A DNA stretch of 64,000 bases from Stenopsyche tienmushanensis. Taxonomy: Eukaryota > Arthropoda > Insecta > Trichoptera > Stenopsychidae. Positions 25,870-37,412 of the stretch are shown in pieces. Made by a program: the position numbers and the translations under genes. Position 1 is the first letter of the stretch. Each line of letters starts with the position of its first letter. Where the stretch lies: positions 186,001 to 250,000 of the forward strand of contig WACJ01000357.1 of the NCBI GenBank assembly GCA_008973525.1. Reading direction: 5' to 3'. The notes beneath the pieces were generated by a model. That model saw nothing but the letters and a program-made list of their open reading frames with translations, was not told the DNA's origin and did not search any database.

Positions 25870-26300
25870 CTGAATGAGCTATTCCAGCACCATATAAAAA
25901 TATTTCGTCTTCTTCGTACTACAAATTTTGAGCTTGCATTTCCTCTTTTCGAGCTTTCCGAGCTTTCTTGGTCTCCGCTGCGTCTATTCTATCGGTTGAT
26001 GCGCTTCTCAGTCCATTTGCCGTACATAATTAAAGCTCTGAGAGCTAACAACTACTTTCAACTCGTTCATAATCATTAGCTACCCTTCATTGAATAAGAC
26101 AAAAACCAAAAATGCTGCAACTTGATTACTTTTAGGCCAGAATGTAGTTGCTTTGGAAGCCAATTCGCAAAACGTCGAGTTGAAACATTCGTTTGCATTC
26201 CGCGTGGGACCACCTAAACATCTCTTTAGTAATTCATCTTTTGACAAATCTTATATATATTGGTAGAATTTATTTCTGAATGTTGGGGTGCAATGGAGAA
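25870..26300 (-). pseudogene. Mutator-like transposase fragment, minus strand
   Basis: The minus strand reads DLSKDELLKRCLGGPTRNAN then ECFNSTFCELASKATTFWPK (about 26110-26250) and AAFLVFVLFNEG (about 26080-26110). After stops it continues with a basic segment near 25960-25990 and ends with RRRRNIFIWCWNSS (about 25880-25920). It matches the RCLxGxTQNxNExxNxxxW block of animal Mutator-like transposases, which is transposase core. It overlaps in family position with the plus-strand fragment at 25085-25380, so the two come from separate copies or an inverted rearrangement. Confidence 0.7.
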
Positions 26301-28599
26301 AAGTGCACTTCAGGTTCCGTTCCAAGCGTTTCAACTTTTTTTGCTGGCACTTGCATCTTCATTAAGACTTGATTGACTCTTGATGTGTCGATTTTCGTGG
26401 AAGGATCTGTTATGTGGTTCACTACATCGGTCTGTGGTATCCTGTTTTCCTTTCGAATAAGATTATATTTCGACTTCTAACTTTCAACACATACTAGGAA
26501 GGCCAAAACTAAACTAATGATAACCGATGCTATGTCGAAACGATACCAATGCTTCTAGTACCTTCTAGTTAAGACCTCTATTCTAAGAATTTATAAATAA
26601 GAACGACTGTAGACATCTCCTTCTTCTTTTTTTAATTTAAAATCATTAAAATTTGTAATGTTCAATGTATCAATGAATCAATTGAATAGGGATACTATTG
26701 CACTTTTATGTTAAAATATCAAACTCTGAATTAATATTTGCATGATTTAGGTATGCCATTATATATTAGCATTTTCTCATCCCTTTTTCTCGAGGGTGCC
26801 TTATAGACGATGCATTTTCGCCATGCAAGTATGCAATTAGCAATTCCGGCGCGAATGAATTACATACCTTAACAGTCATCAAAGTGTTTATCGAACGACG
26901 ATGCTCCATTAGAAGACGCTCTCTTCTTGGAGTTTATCCAAAATGATTCCATCCGACTGAGCCGAACATTCGACCATCACATAAATATCTTTTTAATTAA
27001 TTAAACACGAGGGAGGCGGGGACGCGTCTCTCTGCGAGAGATGTAAACTCGAAGAAAAAAAATTTTTGAAGACCCAAAAAAAATATAAGGATATTTATTT
27101 CAGCAGCCGTGTGGGTGGAATTGTTGAAAAAAAATTCTTTGTCTCCGGCAAGCTTCTGAAGATTTTCGCCACTATAAATCTTGCGTGGATTCTTAGTCCA
27201 ACAGCTCGTGTGTATATTGTGTCCAGCTTTTCGTCGGTTTTACAAAACGTGACTGTAATTGCTCCCGATGCTATTTTCGTATATTTATTGATGTTTTTAT
27301 AATAGTATTGTATCATAAGGCATTTTATTAGGATGGACGACTAATTTATCTGTCTTTGTAGAATTTGCTCCATCGTTGTGAAGAACTTTATGTTTGTTAT
27401 TATATTATATTCAATTCAAAATTGTATTGAAAATATCCCTTAATGATCAGTTGTTACAGTTTGGAAAGCCAATTAATGTGAGCTTTATAAATGTGAACTC
27501 ATTAAAAATATTGCTTTAGATTTTCGAAAATAAAAAACCAGAACTCTTTCTAGATAATAAAATACTGCTATAAAAATCATATTAAAACCTATTTAAACGT
27601 ATGAGCCTTAAGGGAACCGCATCTACCTCCTATATTGACACCCTGTTAATACTTTCAGTCCAAAGTTTTACGTACAATAACCGACGTTCCATGATATGTG
27701 ACAAAAATGGGTCCTCATTAAGAAATGGAAACCTATACGATCCAGCACCATAAATGCCATAAAAATGACTAAATGTCCCTCAGAATATAGATTGTTCGAG
27801 AAAAATAAGATTTTCAGACGTAGGTATCCTCTATAAGAAGTTTTCCTAGATATCCTATCATGAGGTCCTGTAATTTTATTTTAGGTTGGATAAGATTATT
27901 TACATACAAAAGATAGTTGAGGATCTATTATTGAATGGTGAAGTTAATAAATTAGTGAAGAATTTCACATTATATTTAAAATCAAGACATGATATAACCC
28001 GGAAGATGTATAATCATGAACATTTGGCCATGCGTGACATGTCAATGCCAAGACTTGGCTACATTTAGTACTGATGATTAAAAGCCAATTAAACTATGTC
28101 AAATTATTTAATTTTGACTGTTAGATGTGATGTTTATTATTAAAAATAAATCAGAGATTTTAACCTTTCAATAAGGCTTGACTAATAAAACTAATACGTA
28201 TCTAAAAGGACGAGAAATAAGAAAATGTTATGTCATAAAAGACGTGTTTTAATAGTTGCTTTTCAGTCTTTTGCAATTCATTATGCGATGAACTAAGAAG
28301 TTTGAACAAAGAAGAACTTCTGTCAATATCTCCGACCATTTTAGATATTATTTAATTTAAGAGAGTGTTTTTCAGACTGCAGTCCGTAGACTTTTTACGC
28401 TCTTTGAACATTTTCAGCTGGCAGCAAATCAATACGCAATGGCTCTATATTATAGAGTTGCCGAAAGCCAATAAAAATGATTTATATTCAAATTTTGATA
28501 TCAAATTCTGTTAATATTTACAAATTCATTGGGCAATTTGCATTTTATTTAAATAATCTTATTTATGCATGATTCAAAGTAAATGAATTGATGATAATT
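26301..28599. other. Unassigned DNA
   Basis: No recognised gene. The minus-strand Mutator-like fragment may extend to about 26400 in a degraded form. The frames at 27066-27316 (78 and 73 codons on opposite strands) and 27886-28068 (60 codons, plus) have no motif. A small perfect hairpin TCTCTCTGCGAGAGA lies near 27031. Confidence 0.5.
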
Positions 28600-28880
28600 T
28601 TTTGTGTCGAATAGGATATATTGCAGAGACAATTCAACATCCTCCTTATTTTCCAGACATCGCTCCGTTGGATTTCCATCTTTTTAGATTTATACAGCAT
28701 TATTTGGGTGGGAAAAATTACAAAACATATGTACATACAAAACATATAAACAGAATGTTACCAGATGGGTGAAGAGAGGTTATATCCAACGATAAAAAAT
28801 AAATTTTGCAATTATATGTGCATTCAAATCTTTCATTTAAAAAACGAAAATTTTTATGGGTACATCTTATACCAAATATG
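28600..28880 (+). pseudogene. Mariner transposase 3' scrap
   Basis: The plus strand reads IQHPPYFPDIAPLDFHLFRF then IQHYLGGKNYKTY (about 28633-28735), which matches the third catalytic block of D34D mariners, with the catalytic Asp in LDFHLF at about 28670. After a frameshift it continues RMLPDG, stop, REVISNDKK (about 28753-28795), the usual C-terminal block (LPxRWxxVIxxxGxY). A possible 3' terminus reads TTTGGTATAAGATGTACCCA in reverse at about 28862-28881. No 5' part or left terminal repeat was found, so the element is truncated. Confidence 0.7.
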
Positions 28881-28881
28881 C

Positions 28882-29583
28882 CCATGGGAGTCTCCAAATA
28901 TTATTCTTAGACGATACAAAAATATCGAGGTATTTTTTTTTATCTTCGCCAATCATCACGCACTTGTACTTTTCCGTCATTCCATGTTTCCTGTCCAACA
29001 TTCCTCGCTCTCGGCGAGTTGTTATTCTTCGTGACAGGGAAGAGCACACAAGTGACATCTGTCAGTCGGCGTCATAAATAACTGGGCCACCCCACCACCT
29101 CCCATCATTTGTTCTTTGTAACCCGAAGAGATGCCATCCTCGTATATTCGGCGAGATCCAAACGTGATCTGTCCTTCGCGAGGGCTTTTGCATTTTTCAT
29201 AAAACATACGATCAATCATTTTCCGTATACCTGAAGCGAGCTTCTGCAGAATGTAGCGATGACGGCTTTAATCAACCTTTGAAATTTAATCCCCCACATA
29301 AGCTGGAATATTCTCTCTGCTTTCGACTACCATCAATATTATCCCATATAAAGTCCCCAGCCACTCCATTAGAGGGCTTAAATTTCAGGACAAAAATGTG
29401 AACAATTTTTGATATGTCAAATAACAAAGGTATTCTGTTTACGCTCTTCGTAGATCCGAGCATAATATTCAAACCGAAAACCACAATTTAACAAAATTGC
29501 TTTAATTAATTTCGAACATAAAAGTATACAAAAACATATATAATTACAGAAACATCCTTAATGAAAATCAAATATCATCTAGT
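28882..29583. other. Unassigned DNA
   Basis: Several short frames overlap on both strands at 28765-29219, where composition is more balanced; none carries a motif. The minus-strand frame at 29272-29484 (70 codons) is likewise unrecognised. Confidence 0.45.
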
Positions 29584-29587
29584 TTAA

Positions 29588-29891
29588 CCCTTTTAGGGCC
29601 ATTTTAGTATTATCATATTTATAAACCATTGATCATCCTAATCATATTGCAGCCACATATCCGCTCATCTAAGCCACCCAAATCCTTATTTTTGTCCATC
29701 CTTGTATATAAACGCCTAATCGAGATATTATTTAAATGAGATTTATTACCTTTGAACCATTTTCTATACAATTGTTTTGAGACGGAGTTATAGAATGTTA
29801 GGGCGCCATCGCATATATAACGATATATCGCCCTTGCTTCTTGTCGCAAATGTTACAGACAACGATATATCGTTACCCAACGCTAATAAAG
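29588..29891. mobile_element. Small TTAA-flanked element, piggyBac-like MITE candidate
   Basis: A TTAA lies on both sides (29584-29587 and 29892-29895). The left end reads TTAACCCTTTTAGGGCC, and the right end in reverse reads TTAACTTTATTAGCGTTGGG; both fit the CCCTTT-type ends of piggyBac-like elements, though the match between the two ends is imperfect. Just inside the right end the palindrome ACGATATATCG occurs twice (about 29820-29830 and 29862-29872). The 76-codon minus-strand frame (29619-29849) includes MDKNKDLGGLDER, faintly like the MGGVD motif of piggyBac transposases, but that similarity is too weak to rely on. Confidence 0.45.
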
Positions 29892-29895
29892 TTAA

Positions 29896-32719
29896 AAGGA
29901 TAGCCTTTCAATTAATTTAACATTGAAATGTATTATATAAATGCTGGAAAATATTTCGATCAAAAACATTTATACATTTAGGACTGTTTTCAAGCACTAC
30001 GTACATTTGTTTGAAGAGCGTTGGTCGTCTTCGAGACGCGGTGTTGAAGAAGACTGCTGAGTATGTCCTGGACTGAACATCGAATCAACAACTTGCTATT
30101 GCAGGAGCTGAGCACTATGACATCCATCCAGGAGTGGATCAGGGAGGGCCGTGAAGGTGGCGATCGCCCCCTAAAATATATACGCTCTTTTGATCTTACT
30201 CTTTCTTAACTCAAAGAAAATGTAGATCGATACATTGACACATTTCAAAACCTGCATTCTTTGATAAATCCTTTCCGATCAGCGAGGACAACAAAATATC
30301 ACATGTATCTGGATACGCGTTTTTGCGTGCAATTATACTTTATATATAAAATTGCATCATCGGATTGATTAAATCGATTTATAATAGAATGCGTCCCATG
30401 GCTTAAAACAATGCAGTAAATTGGCGGTTAAATCAAAATGAATATGCTGTTATCGGCGGTTTGACAGATGCAATACAAAGAAATGTACGTCATGTATAAG
30501 GATTGAATATATTTTATCCTTGTTTGAGACAGTTGATACTTCCGCGCAGTGGTCCTTACGGGCTTGAAAAATAAATGCTTTATATGAAATTCACAGCGAA
30601 ATTTAGGTTCACACTAAAGCGAAGAGCTTACGACGGTGGCAACTATTTATTGAATAATATAAGAATGAAATTCTCTTTATATGCCTGCGTATAACGTCAG
30701 ACAAAATATTGGGTACTGCGGTAGCGGTAGGCTATTTTCTCTCTTTTCTGCTGAATGAACTTTTCAGGTATTTTACCCTGGAGACCGTAACCCACTTATC
30801 AAGGAACACTCGAAATGCTTCCTTACCATAATTCATTCTGATATAAGTCAAGCTCAAGTTGAGCCGAAAAGAAAACCGCTTTGAGTAAAAATTATTTTAT
30901 CGGCCTACTCCACCTTATATGACACGGGCAGGAAACCATGTCGGGGAAAATTGAGAAAATTATTATCAGAAAGGCATGACATGCTATATTTTCAATTTTT
31001 CTCCCTCATTAGGTTGCTGTTCGAATATTAAATTATCTTCCGTGTATTCGAGATATCGAATTAAAGAACCGGAATTGGGAAAGGCGATTTTTTTCTAGCT
31101 TGAATACACTCTAATATGATTGATATTGTAACGCAACATGTATTTTTTTAATACACACAATATTCCATTGAGGTAATAACTCATTTATTCGTTTATATTT
31201 CCGTGGGAACGTTCAAAAAGTGCATTATCTATTCTAAATTAAAAATTTGGTATCTCATCTCGATCCATGTTTATATTGTGATTTGCAGCATATTGGAAGA
31301 AAATTTTGGCAATCAATACATTAATTGGTGATAAATTCGAAATAAACTATAAATAACGTATATAAAACACTGGATAATCCCAAAGCTTATAGCTTCGGTT
31401 TATATAATGATGTATCTCCGACTTGTGAACATGAGTCCCTTATGAGTTCCAAATTGAGGACGTCTTCATAATCGACAATAATATTGCTCAAATATTGGAG
31501 GCGACTTTATGTAAGGCAAGATGAGCTACAGGTATGATAAGATTATATTAAGATTTATATCATTATGGATGGTAGCATATGAACTTCATATAAGTATTAA
31601 GTGTATGAAAAAAAGTAATCTTTTTTTAAAAAAATAACCCTCGGCTTGTACGAGGACAGTCCACATTTATTACGCCATAAATATAAACTCTCAGAAAGGA
31701 TCGAGCGTAAAAAAATTACCGCCGAAGACGATTCTGATATCAAGTTTTCACGTTTGCAGCGCGAGTGAATGTAATCTATCTAGTGGTCTGAAAGCTCCAC
31801 CGCGGTAGCGTTTTCAGCATAAATGATGGTTTTTCAGAATTTCTATAAACAAGATATATTTTTCGCCGGTACGGCGACTGACAAAAACGGATGAGACGTG
31901 ATGATACGCAATTTCGGGAGGCTGTGTGCGCCCGTGTAAAATATAGGCCGACCTGTCTCAACGTCTTTAGGTTTAAATAAATAAGTACACCCCACTTGAA
32001 TATAATCGCTCGGAGCCCTCTCCGTGGGTAGTTTCCCCATTAAGCCGTTAGGGAAGCCATAACACTCGAGATTAATTCAATTAAGTTAGCTCGAGTAGTC
32101 CCGACCGCCTATATTGGCACTAACCAAAAAACCTTCCACCCTCCCTCGGGGCGGTGCCTCCTGTCTTCTCCTTTTCTCGAGAAGAGGAGCGTTTCTGTTG
32201 CTCGGTTTAGTCATACGTGGGAGGCTTCGACACAATCAAGGCAAGCAAACCAGAGCTTCGAAGAATAACACACGAGACATGCCAATAAGCTCCAGTGTGC
32301 GACTATAAATTTTAGATGCTGAAAAGACCCGCATCGTGACGAAGATGGTAGATTTTTGGCAAAAACAGAAGAGGTACGAAATACAATAGCGACATTCAAT
32401 TTTGGAAACGCCTTGCATATTATCAAATTCTATGTAAAAACAAGACATTTTAAAGGCTAGAATCCTTCTACTTAACAATATATTATAATTCCAAATCTGC
32501 ATTCAGTGCATTTTGAAACGAATAGATATTTTGAAAATTTAAATTGCACTGCAAATACTATTTAAATTTAAATGACGAGTTTTTTTACTGTAAATTTGCT
32601 TTAATTTATAATTGCATTTAGCCAAATTATGCATGGATACCGCTATAGTTACATTATAAAATAAAGGCTTTTAAACTAGGGCAGTTGCTAAAAGTATTAA
32701 TATTGCATTATACTATTGG
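29896..32719. other. Unassigned DNA
   Basis: No gene recognised. Two more balanced tracts, 30030-30180 and 31640-32310, hold only short antisense-overlapping frames (61-88 codons) without motifs. The rest is AT-rich. Confidence 0.5.
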
Positions 32720-32990
32720 AATACAATATGAAAGACTTTAAAGGACAGAAAAAGACCGGGCTAACCAAATCTACTACAGATGCCTAGGATAACTTTATTG
32801 AATTATCGTTCAAATCGTCTTCTTACAGCTCCTCAGTTGGCTGCAAATTGAATGAAACTACTATAATTGATGATTGGAAAATGTCTTGGGGACAGATGAA
32901 TCCAAATTTGAATTTTTTGATTCAAAATGAAGAGTTTTTGTTCGCCAAATAAAATCGAAACGTGCATTAGAAGTGTGTACAATACTTTCA
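32720..32990 (+). pseudogene. Tc1-like transposase scrap
   Basis: In one frame the plus strand reads NYRSNRLLTAPQLAANLNET (about 32800-32860), matching the R...LTAPQLxxxLN helix region of Tc1-type transposases. About 30 bases on, it reads TDESKFEFFDSK (about 32892-32927), the first catalytic block (TDESKFxxFxSxRRVxVR), then a stop and VFVRQIKSKRALEVC after a frameshift. The catalytic Asp is at 32895-32897. Most of the sequence between the two blocks is deleted, and the second and third catalytic residues are not found downstream. I saw no terminal repeats. Confidence 0.65.
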
Positions 32991-35584
32991 ATTAAATATT
33001 ATTTTGAATTTGAATTGATTTTTTAAGCTTTTTAACTATCCCTTGCTAGCTACAACATTTTCTGTTTTATCTCTTTGTAAACAAACTTTCCTTTAATGGC
33101 CAATATAGACCCAGAAATAGTTGTATTCCTGTTCCTCTATCTCTGGATGTTTAGGTTTCTTGAAAGTTTGGCTCGCTCACAATCAATGATGGAAACGAAC
33201 TTTTGAATGTTCTCGCAGTTCTCTTTTGTATCATAAATTGTGGAAGAATCACACTTTTTCATTATTTGCATTGACGAAGATTTACCGTGCATATGTACTA
33301 TACTTGTATTGGGATGTCGGACTACAAGGGACGCCGGATTACCATGGGTCTATTGTACTGAAATAAACACTTTTCACAACGGGTAAAATGGCGAAAACAC
33401 ATGCAGTAATATAAATCGCTGTAATTTTTAAAGTATTTAATAACTGTTTAACTACTTCACTTACCTTGTATATCGCCACTAATTTCCGGAAAAATCATAG
33501 AAAATTTTAATATATTACTTATTTAAAAATAATACTTTCTTAATTTGCATATTTAAACATAGATACAAACATATTACATATATTTTATAGGAAAATATTA
33601 TAACAAGCAATTTTGTATCAAATCTTCGCTATTTATTTACACTCTAATTGGAAAAATAACAAATTTGAAAATTTGAATTGAATATTTAACAAGTCTGTAC
33701 TTTGGCTAGTCGTTTCGTAAATTAAAGTGAGTTATATTAATATATTCATACACAAGAAACTTAAAGTGAAGTGCTTAATAAAATGTATCATGTAATGAGA
33801 CCTTGCTCGATCATAACAACCAGACTATAATATATAAACGGCAAATTCAAGTATGTAACACATTTTCATCGGGACATGTAGTTGGACAGCAATAGTTGCT
33901 ATCAAAAGTATTATAATGACCGTCGTTATTAGGAAAAAATATGAACGAAAAAGGTAAGACCTCTAAATTATACAATTTTTATTAATTTTTTAACTAACTA
34001 ACTTTAAATATATTGGTATAATTACCAACCAAGTTATGCCGTTATTTCTAATTATTTGCTAAAAACATTAGACAATTTTGAAGGTTTATCGTTTTTCATA
34101 TGCGATTATGTTGTCGCATACGGTGTGCAATTTCATCCGCTACAATAGTTAGTTCACGCGCATCCGTGCCCGATTAAAGTGGGTTAAGTGGTAGAATTGG
34201 GTCTTTGATAAAAATCGTGGGATGATAATTGTTTATGCAAGCTTCATTTATATGATGAAGTAATTATTATTTTATCTCAAATATACAAAGGTATTCGAAA
34301 AAGTCTTGTTCTTTTATAAACTAGATGCATTTTCAAGATCAAATAACATTGCACAGAATAAATTTAGGCTTTTATTTGCGTGAAAAATGAGTATTGGGTC
34401 TGAAAAAGCACATAATAATTTGTCTATAATTTCAATGAATAATAAAAAGGGACGGGCACCGTCAATAGCTGTGATACTGTTTGTAGGGGGTTTTCAAAAA
34501 AAAAACCATCTTGGAATAGCGTAAACATTTTTCTCCATATATCACCCTTATCCCTTTGCTTTTGGCGTTGTGAAATATGGACGTGTTTTTGTACCCATCC
34601 CAGTGCCGATCACAAAGGTTTCACCTTTAATAACAGTTTGGTCGGAGCTCACCGATCATGACGCAGGCTTTGGGATACAAGGGTAGCTTTTACTTGCTGT
34701 GACGCAAAGAAATAGGTTCGAACCGCGCCGTTGCTATTGTCCCCTAAGTCCTTCGGGATACAAAATCTACGGGGGGGCTCTGAATGCAAAATGAAAACCT
34801 TACGTGAATATAATATAGTGCTTTGGTTTCTTCTTTCAATGAAAAATACGGGGAAAATTCGCGAAAGGTCCCTTCTTCCACAAAGGTGCCATGCGGAATA
34901 TGATTTATGAAGAATTGTGTTCTCTGAGACGGGAACGCATCTCTGCAAAATTTATATGTAAATAACAAACGTTATGGAAAAATCCTCGTCTGGAAACTTT
35001 TCACCCAATCATTTTTTGAGGACATTTAAATTTACTCCCTTTGTATTTCCAGCCGGGGAAGATTTTCACTTGAAATGAAACTATGTAAAAAAACAGCCTT
35101 TCATTAGCCAGTTATATTAAATTTAGATTTACTCAAAAACAAATTATTTTATGTTAAAAATGAAAATTACAAATGTAAAGCTTCCATCATAATTCTTCGA
35201 CTTTTATTCATATAAAAGCAATTCGTATCAACATATTTTTTTTAATAAATACAATCATATTATGCGAAATAGTCGGTTTTGACCAGTCTGATGGTGAAAT
35301 TCAATTGTGATCTAATACATGATCTCAGTAAATCTTCAATATCTCATTGCTACTCGTAGCTCTAAATTCATAGCGTCTTTTCATTTATTCAAATGAGGTT
35401 GTTTACAAAAATAATATAATATATGTGGCTTGGAAATAAACAATATCAATTAATTCATAAAAATATCTATTGATGCATACAATAATGTATCATCATCATA
35501 TTGCAGCCAGAAATAAGTCTCCTGCAGAACTAAAGCCTCTTTAATACAAATGCATAGAAAATAATTGCGCTCATCTCATTTGTA
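32991..35584. other. Unassigned DNA
   Basis: No gene recognised. At 33060-33290 the minus strand can be read for a stretch without many stops, but I recognise no family. The block 34560-34960 is less AT-rich and has two minus-strand frames (99 and 74 codons) without motifs; a B-box-like GGTTCGAACC at about 34711 has no A box at the right distance. Confidence 0.5.
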
Positions 35585-36286
35585 CGAGATATGTTCAGAA
35601 AGTAAGTGTACTAGATTTTAATATTTTTTTTTAGAAAACGTATATTTAAAAAAATACAGAATATTACTGATATATTTGTTGACTATTTTTTCATATAATC
35701 GCCATGCCGTTAAATGCATGTGGTGAGCCGTGGCAAAGGATTATTTATGCCTTTATTGAAGAATTCTTCCACCAACTCCTTCCCACACTTCAATATCTCT
35801 TTCTGCTCCTCCATGTGTGCCTTCAAAGAATTAAAAAGATAATAATCTGAATGCACCAAGTCAGGGAAATACGGGGGGTAGTTCAAAACATCCCAATCAA
35901 AGGCTGTGTGAGGATGAGCGTCGTCGTGCAACAAGCCCACAAGTTTTTTGGTAGATGGGGAATTGAAGTCTCTGTGACCATTATATTTTTGTCTTAAGCA
36001 TGTAATGACCCACCCATGTTTCATTTCCATTCATAATAGAGCTCAGAAAATCTTCATTTTCCAATTCCAGTCGCGGTCGTTATTGACCAGCTCGCACTAG
36101 ACGGGATTTCTTATCGACATCTTTCACGAAATTGGACATTACAACGTAAGTTTGCGTACTACCGTATTACTATGATGCTCACTCTGTCAAAAAATTCCGC
36201 CCTACAGCCCAGTGTTACCAATCCTTCTAAAAATAAAACCACAATCCGCTGTGATCACAGTACACTTAATTTCTGAATATACCTCG
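35585..36286 (-). mobile_element. Internally deleted mariner with both terminal inverted repeats
   Basis: The ends CGAGATATGTTCAGAAAGTA (left) and CGAGGTATATTCAGAAATTA (right, reversed) match at 25 of 28 positions through AGTGTACT. TA flanks both sides (35583-35584 and 36287-36288). The element is 702 bp, about half the usual mariner length. The end sequence is of the CGAGG...TTCA type found in rosa/vertumnana-like mariners; that sub-lineage call is from memory. The transposase relic runs on the minus strand. Confidence 0.85.
35710..36140 (-). pseudogene. Mariner transposase pseudogene, internally deleted
   Basis: The minus strand opens near 36140 (reading MSNFVKDVDKKSRLVRAGQ then a stop). 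It then gives ENEDFLSSIMNGNETWVGHY at about 36010-36070, where GDETW is expected, so the first catalytic Asp is replaced by Asn in NETW. The 106-codon frame 35710-36030 holds VGLLHDDAHPHTA and, after a deletion, FDWDVLNYPPYFPDLVHSDY, i.e. the second and third catalytic blocks brought closer than the family spacing. HDDAH replaces the usual HDNAR. The end reads FNKGINNPLPRL. Deletions and stops make it inactive. Confidence 0.8.
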
Positions 36287-36288
36287 TA

Positions 36289-37322
36289 TAATAGATTCAC
36301 CTCCTCTTTCATTTAATATTGAAGGTAGCATGACTTCCAAGTTTCATTTGGAACGCTCACCTAGCAGGCCACCTAAATTAATGTATCAAATATCTTGGTA
36401 AGGAGTTTAGGGGGATTTTAATAGTATGAGCAGTTGTCCTCGGAGGACAGTAAAAAATTACTAGGGACGACCTTGGATGCCATTTATTATTTTTTACATT
36501 TATTTTTATTATTTTTAACATTCATAAATATTATAATATCAAATACGAATCAACTTATCAATTGAATTAAACAGTTAAATTATTAATTTAGGTTATTTTC
36601 TTTAAATAATTTTATTAAAAAAAGTATTTTGAGAGTTCATTTTCAGAATTTAATGTGTTTGTTTTGACCTATTTCCTGTCTTGAATTCCCTTTGGTTACT
36701 GCAAACTATTTTTATAATTATGCGATGCTAAAAACGTCGCGTATTTTTAAAACTATTTGTAATCACTGCTTTATTATGTGTGAAAATATAAGGATTAAAA
36801 AAAGCCATCTCCTAAATATTAATATAAATTGGCGACAAAATGGGAATTCAAACATCTTCATCGTCAACTTCATGTAAACTTTTATATTAGTTCTGATTGA
36901 ATTTTATTAAAAATGTTCAGTTTATATGAAAAATGACACTATGAATTTTTTAAGCATGCAAAAAACTCGTTTGATATTTTTTAATTAATTATAACTGAAC
37001 GGTCAACAGGGAGTGATGTTTACTCTTAATTTTCAATTTTGTTTGTTCAATATCTATGAAACATTTTTCAATTTCATATTACTGTTTTTCTATGGCTGCT
37101 TTTATTAATTTTAAATTGAAAATATGTCCCAAATTGTTTGGTATCAAACGCACTCTAATTTGACCAACCATCAAAAATATTATATACCCAAAAATAGTGT
37201 AATTTAAGATCATATTATACTGTACTTTATTTATTCAAACCAATCGTGCTAAAGAACTTGTATAGGCTCGGTAAAACTACTTGGCTTGATCGTCACGAAA
37301 AGTGAAACTCCAAATGTTATAG
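36289..37322. other. Unassigned AT-rich DNA
   Basis: Nothing recognised. One 61-codon plus-strand frame (36692-36877) is low-complexity. Confidence 0.6.
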
Positions 37323-37412
37323 AGACGCTATGCGCATGCGCCGCTCCGCCTATACTGTCCGTGTTTTTCTTACATAGCATAAAGCATCCACTACACCAAC
37401 AGCGTGCCTATT
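37323..37412 (-). repeat. tRNA-derived SINE-like repeat, copy B
   Basis: On the minus strand it has TTGGTGTAGTGGATGCTTTA, containing the A-box-like TGGTGTAGTGG, then TGCTATGTA and later GGCGCATGCGCATAGCG. The order of blocks is the same as in copy A at 3418. The string GCGCATGCGCATAGC also occurs near 48295, where the rest of the repeat is absent. Plus-strand frame 37286-37477 is a shadow. Confidence 0.45.

Noticed and set aside
29619..29849. piggyBac MGGVD-like motif in a 76-codon frame
   Set aside because: MDKNKDLGGLDER is only loosely similar and lies at the wrong distance from the element end.
34700..34730. B-box-like GGTTCGAACC as part of a tRNA gene
   Set aside because: There is no A box at a suitable distance upstream and no T-stem or acceptor pairing.
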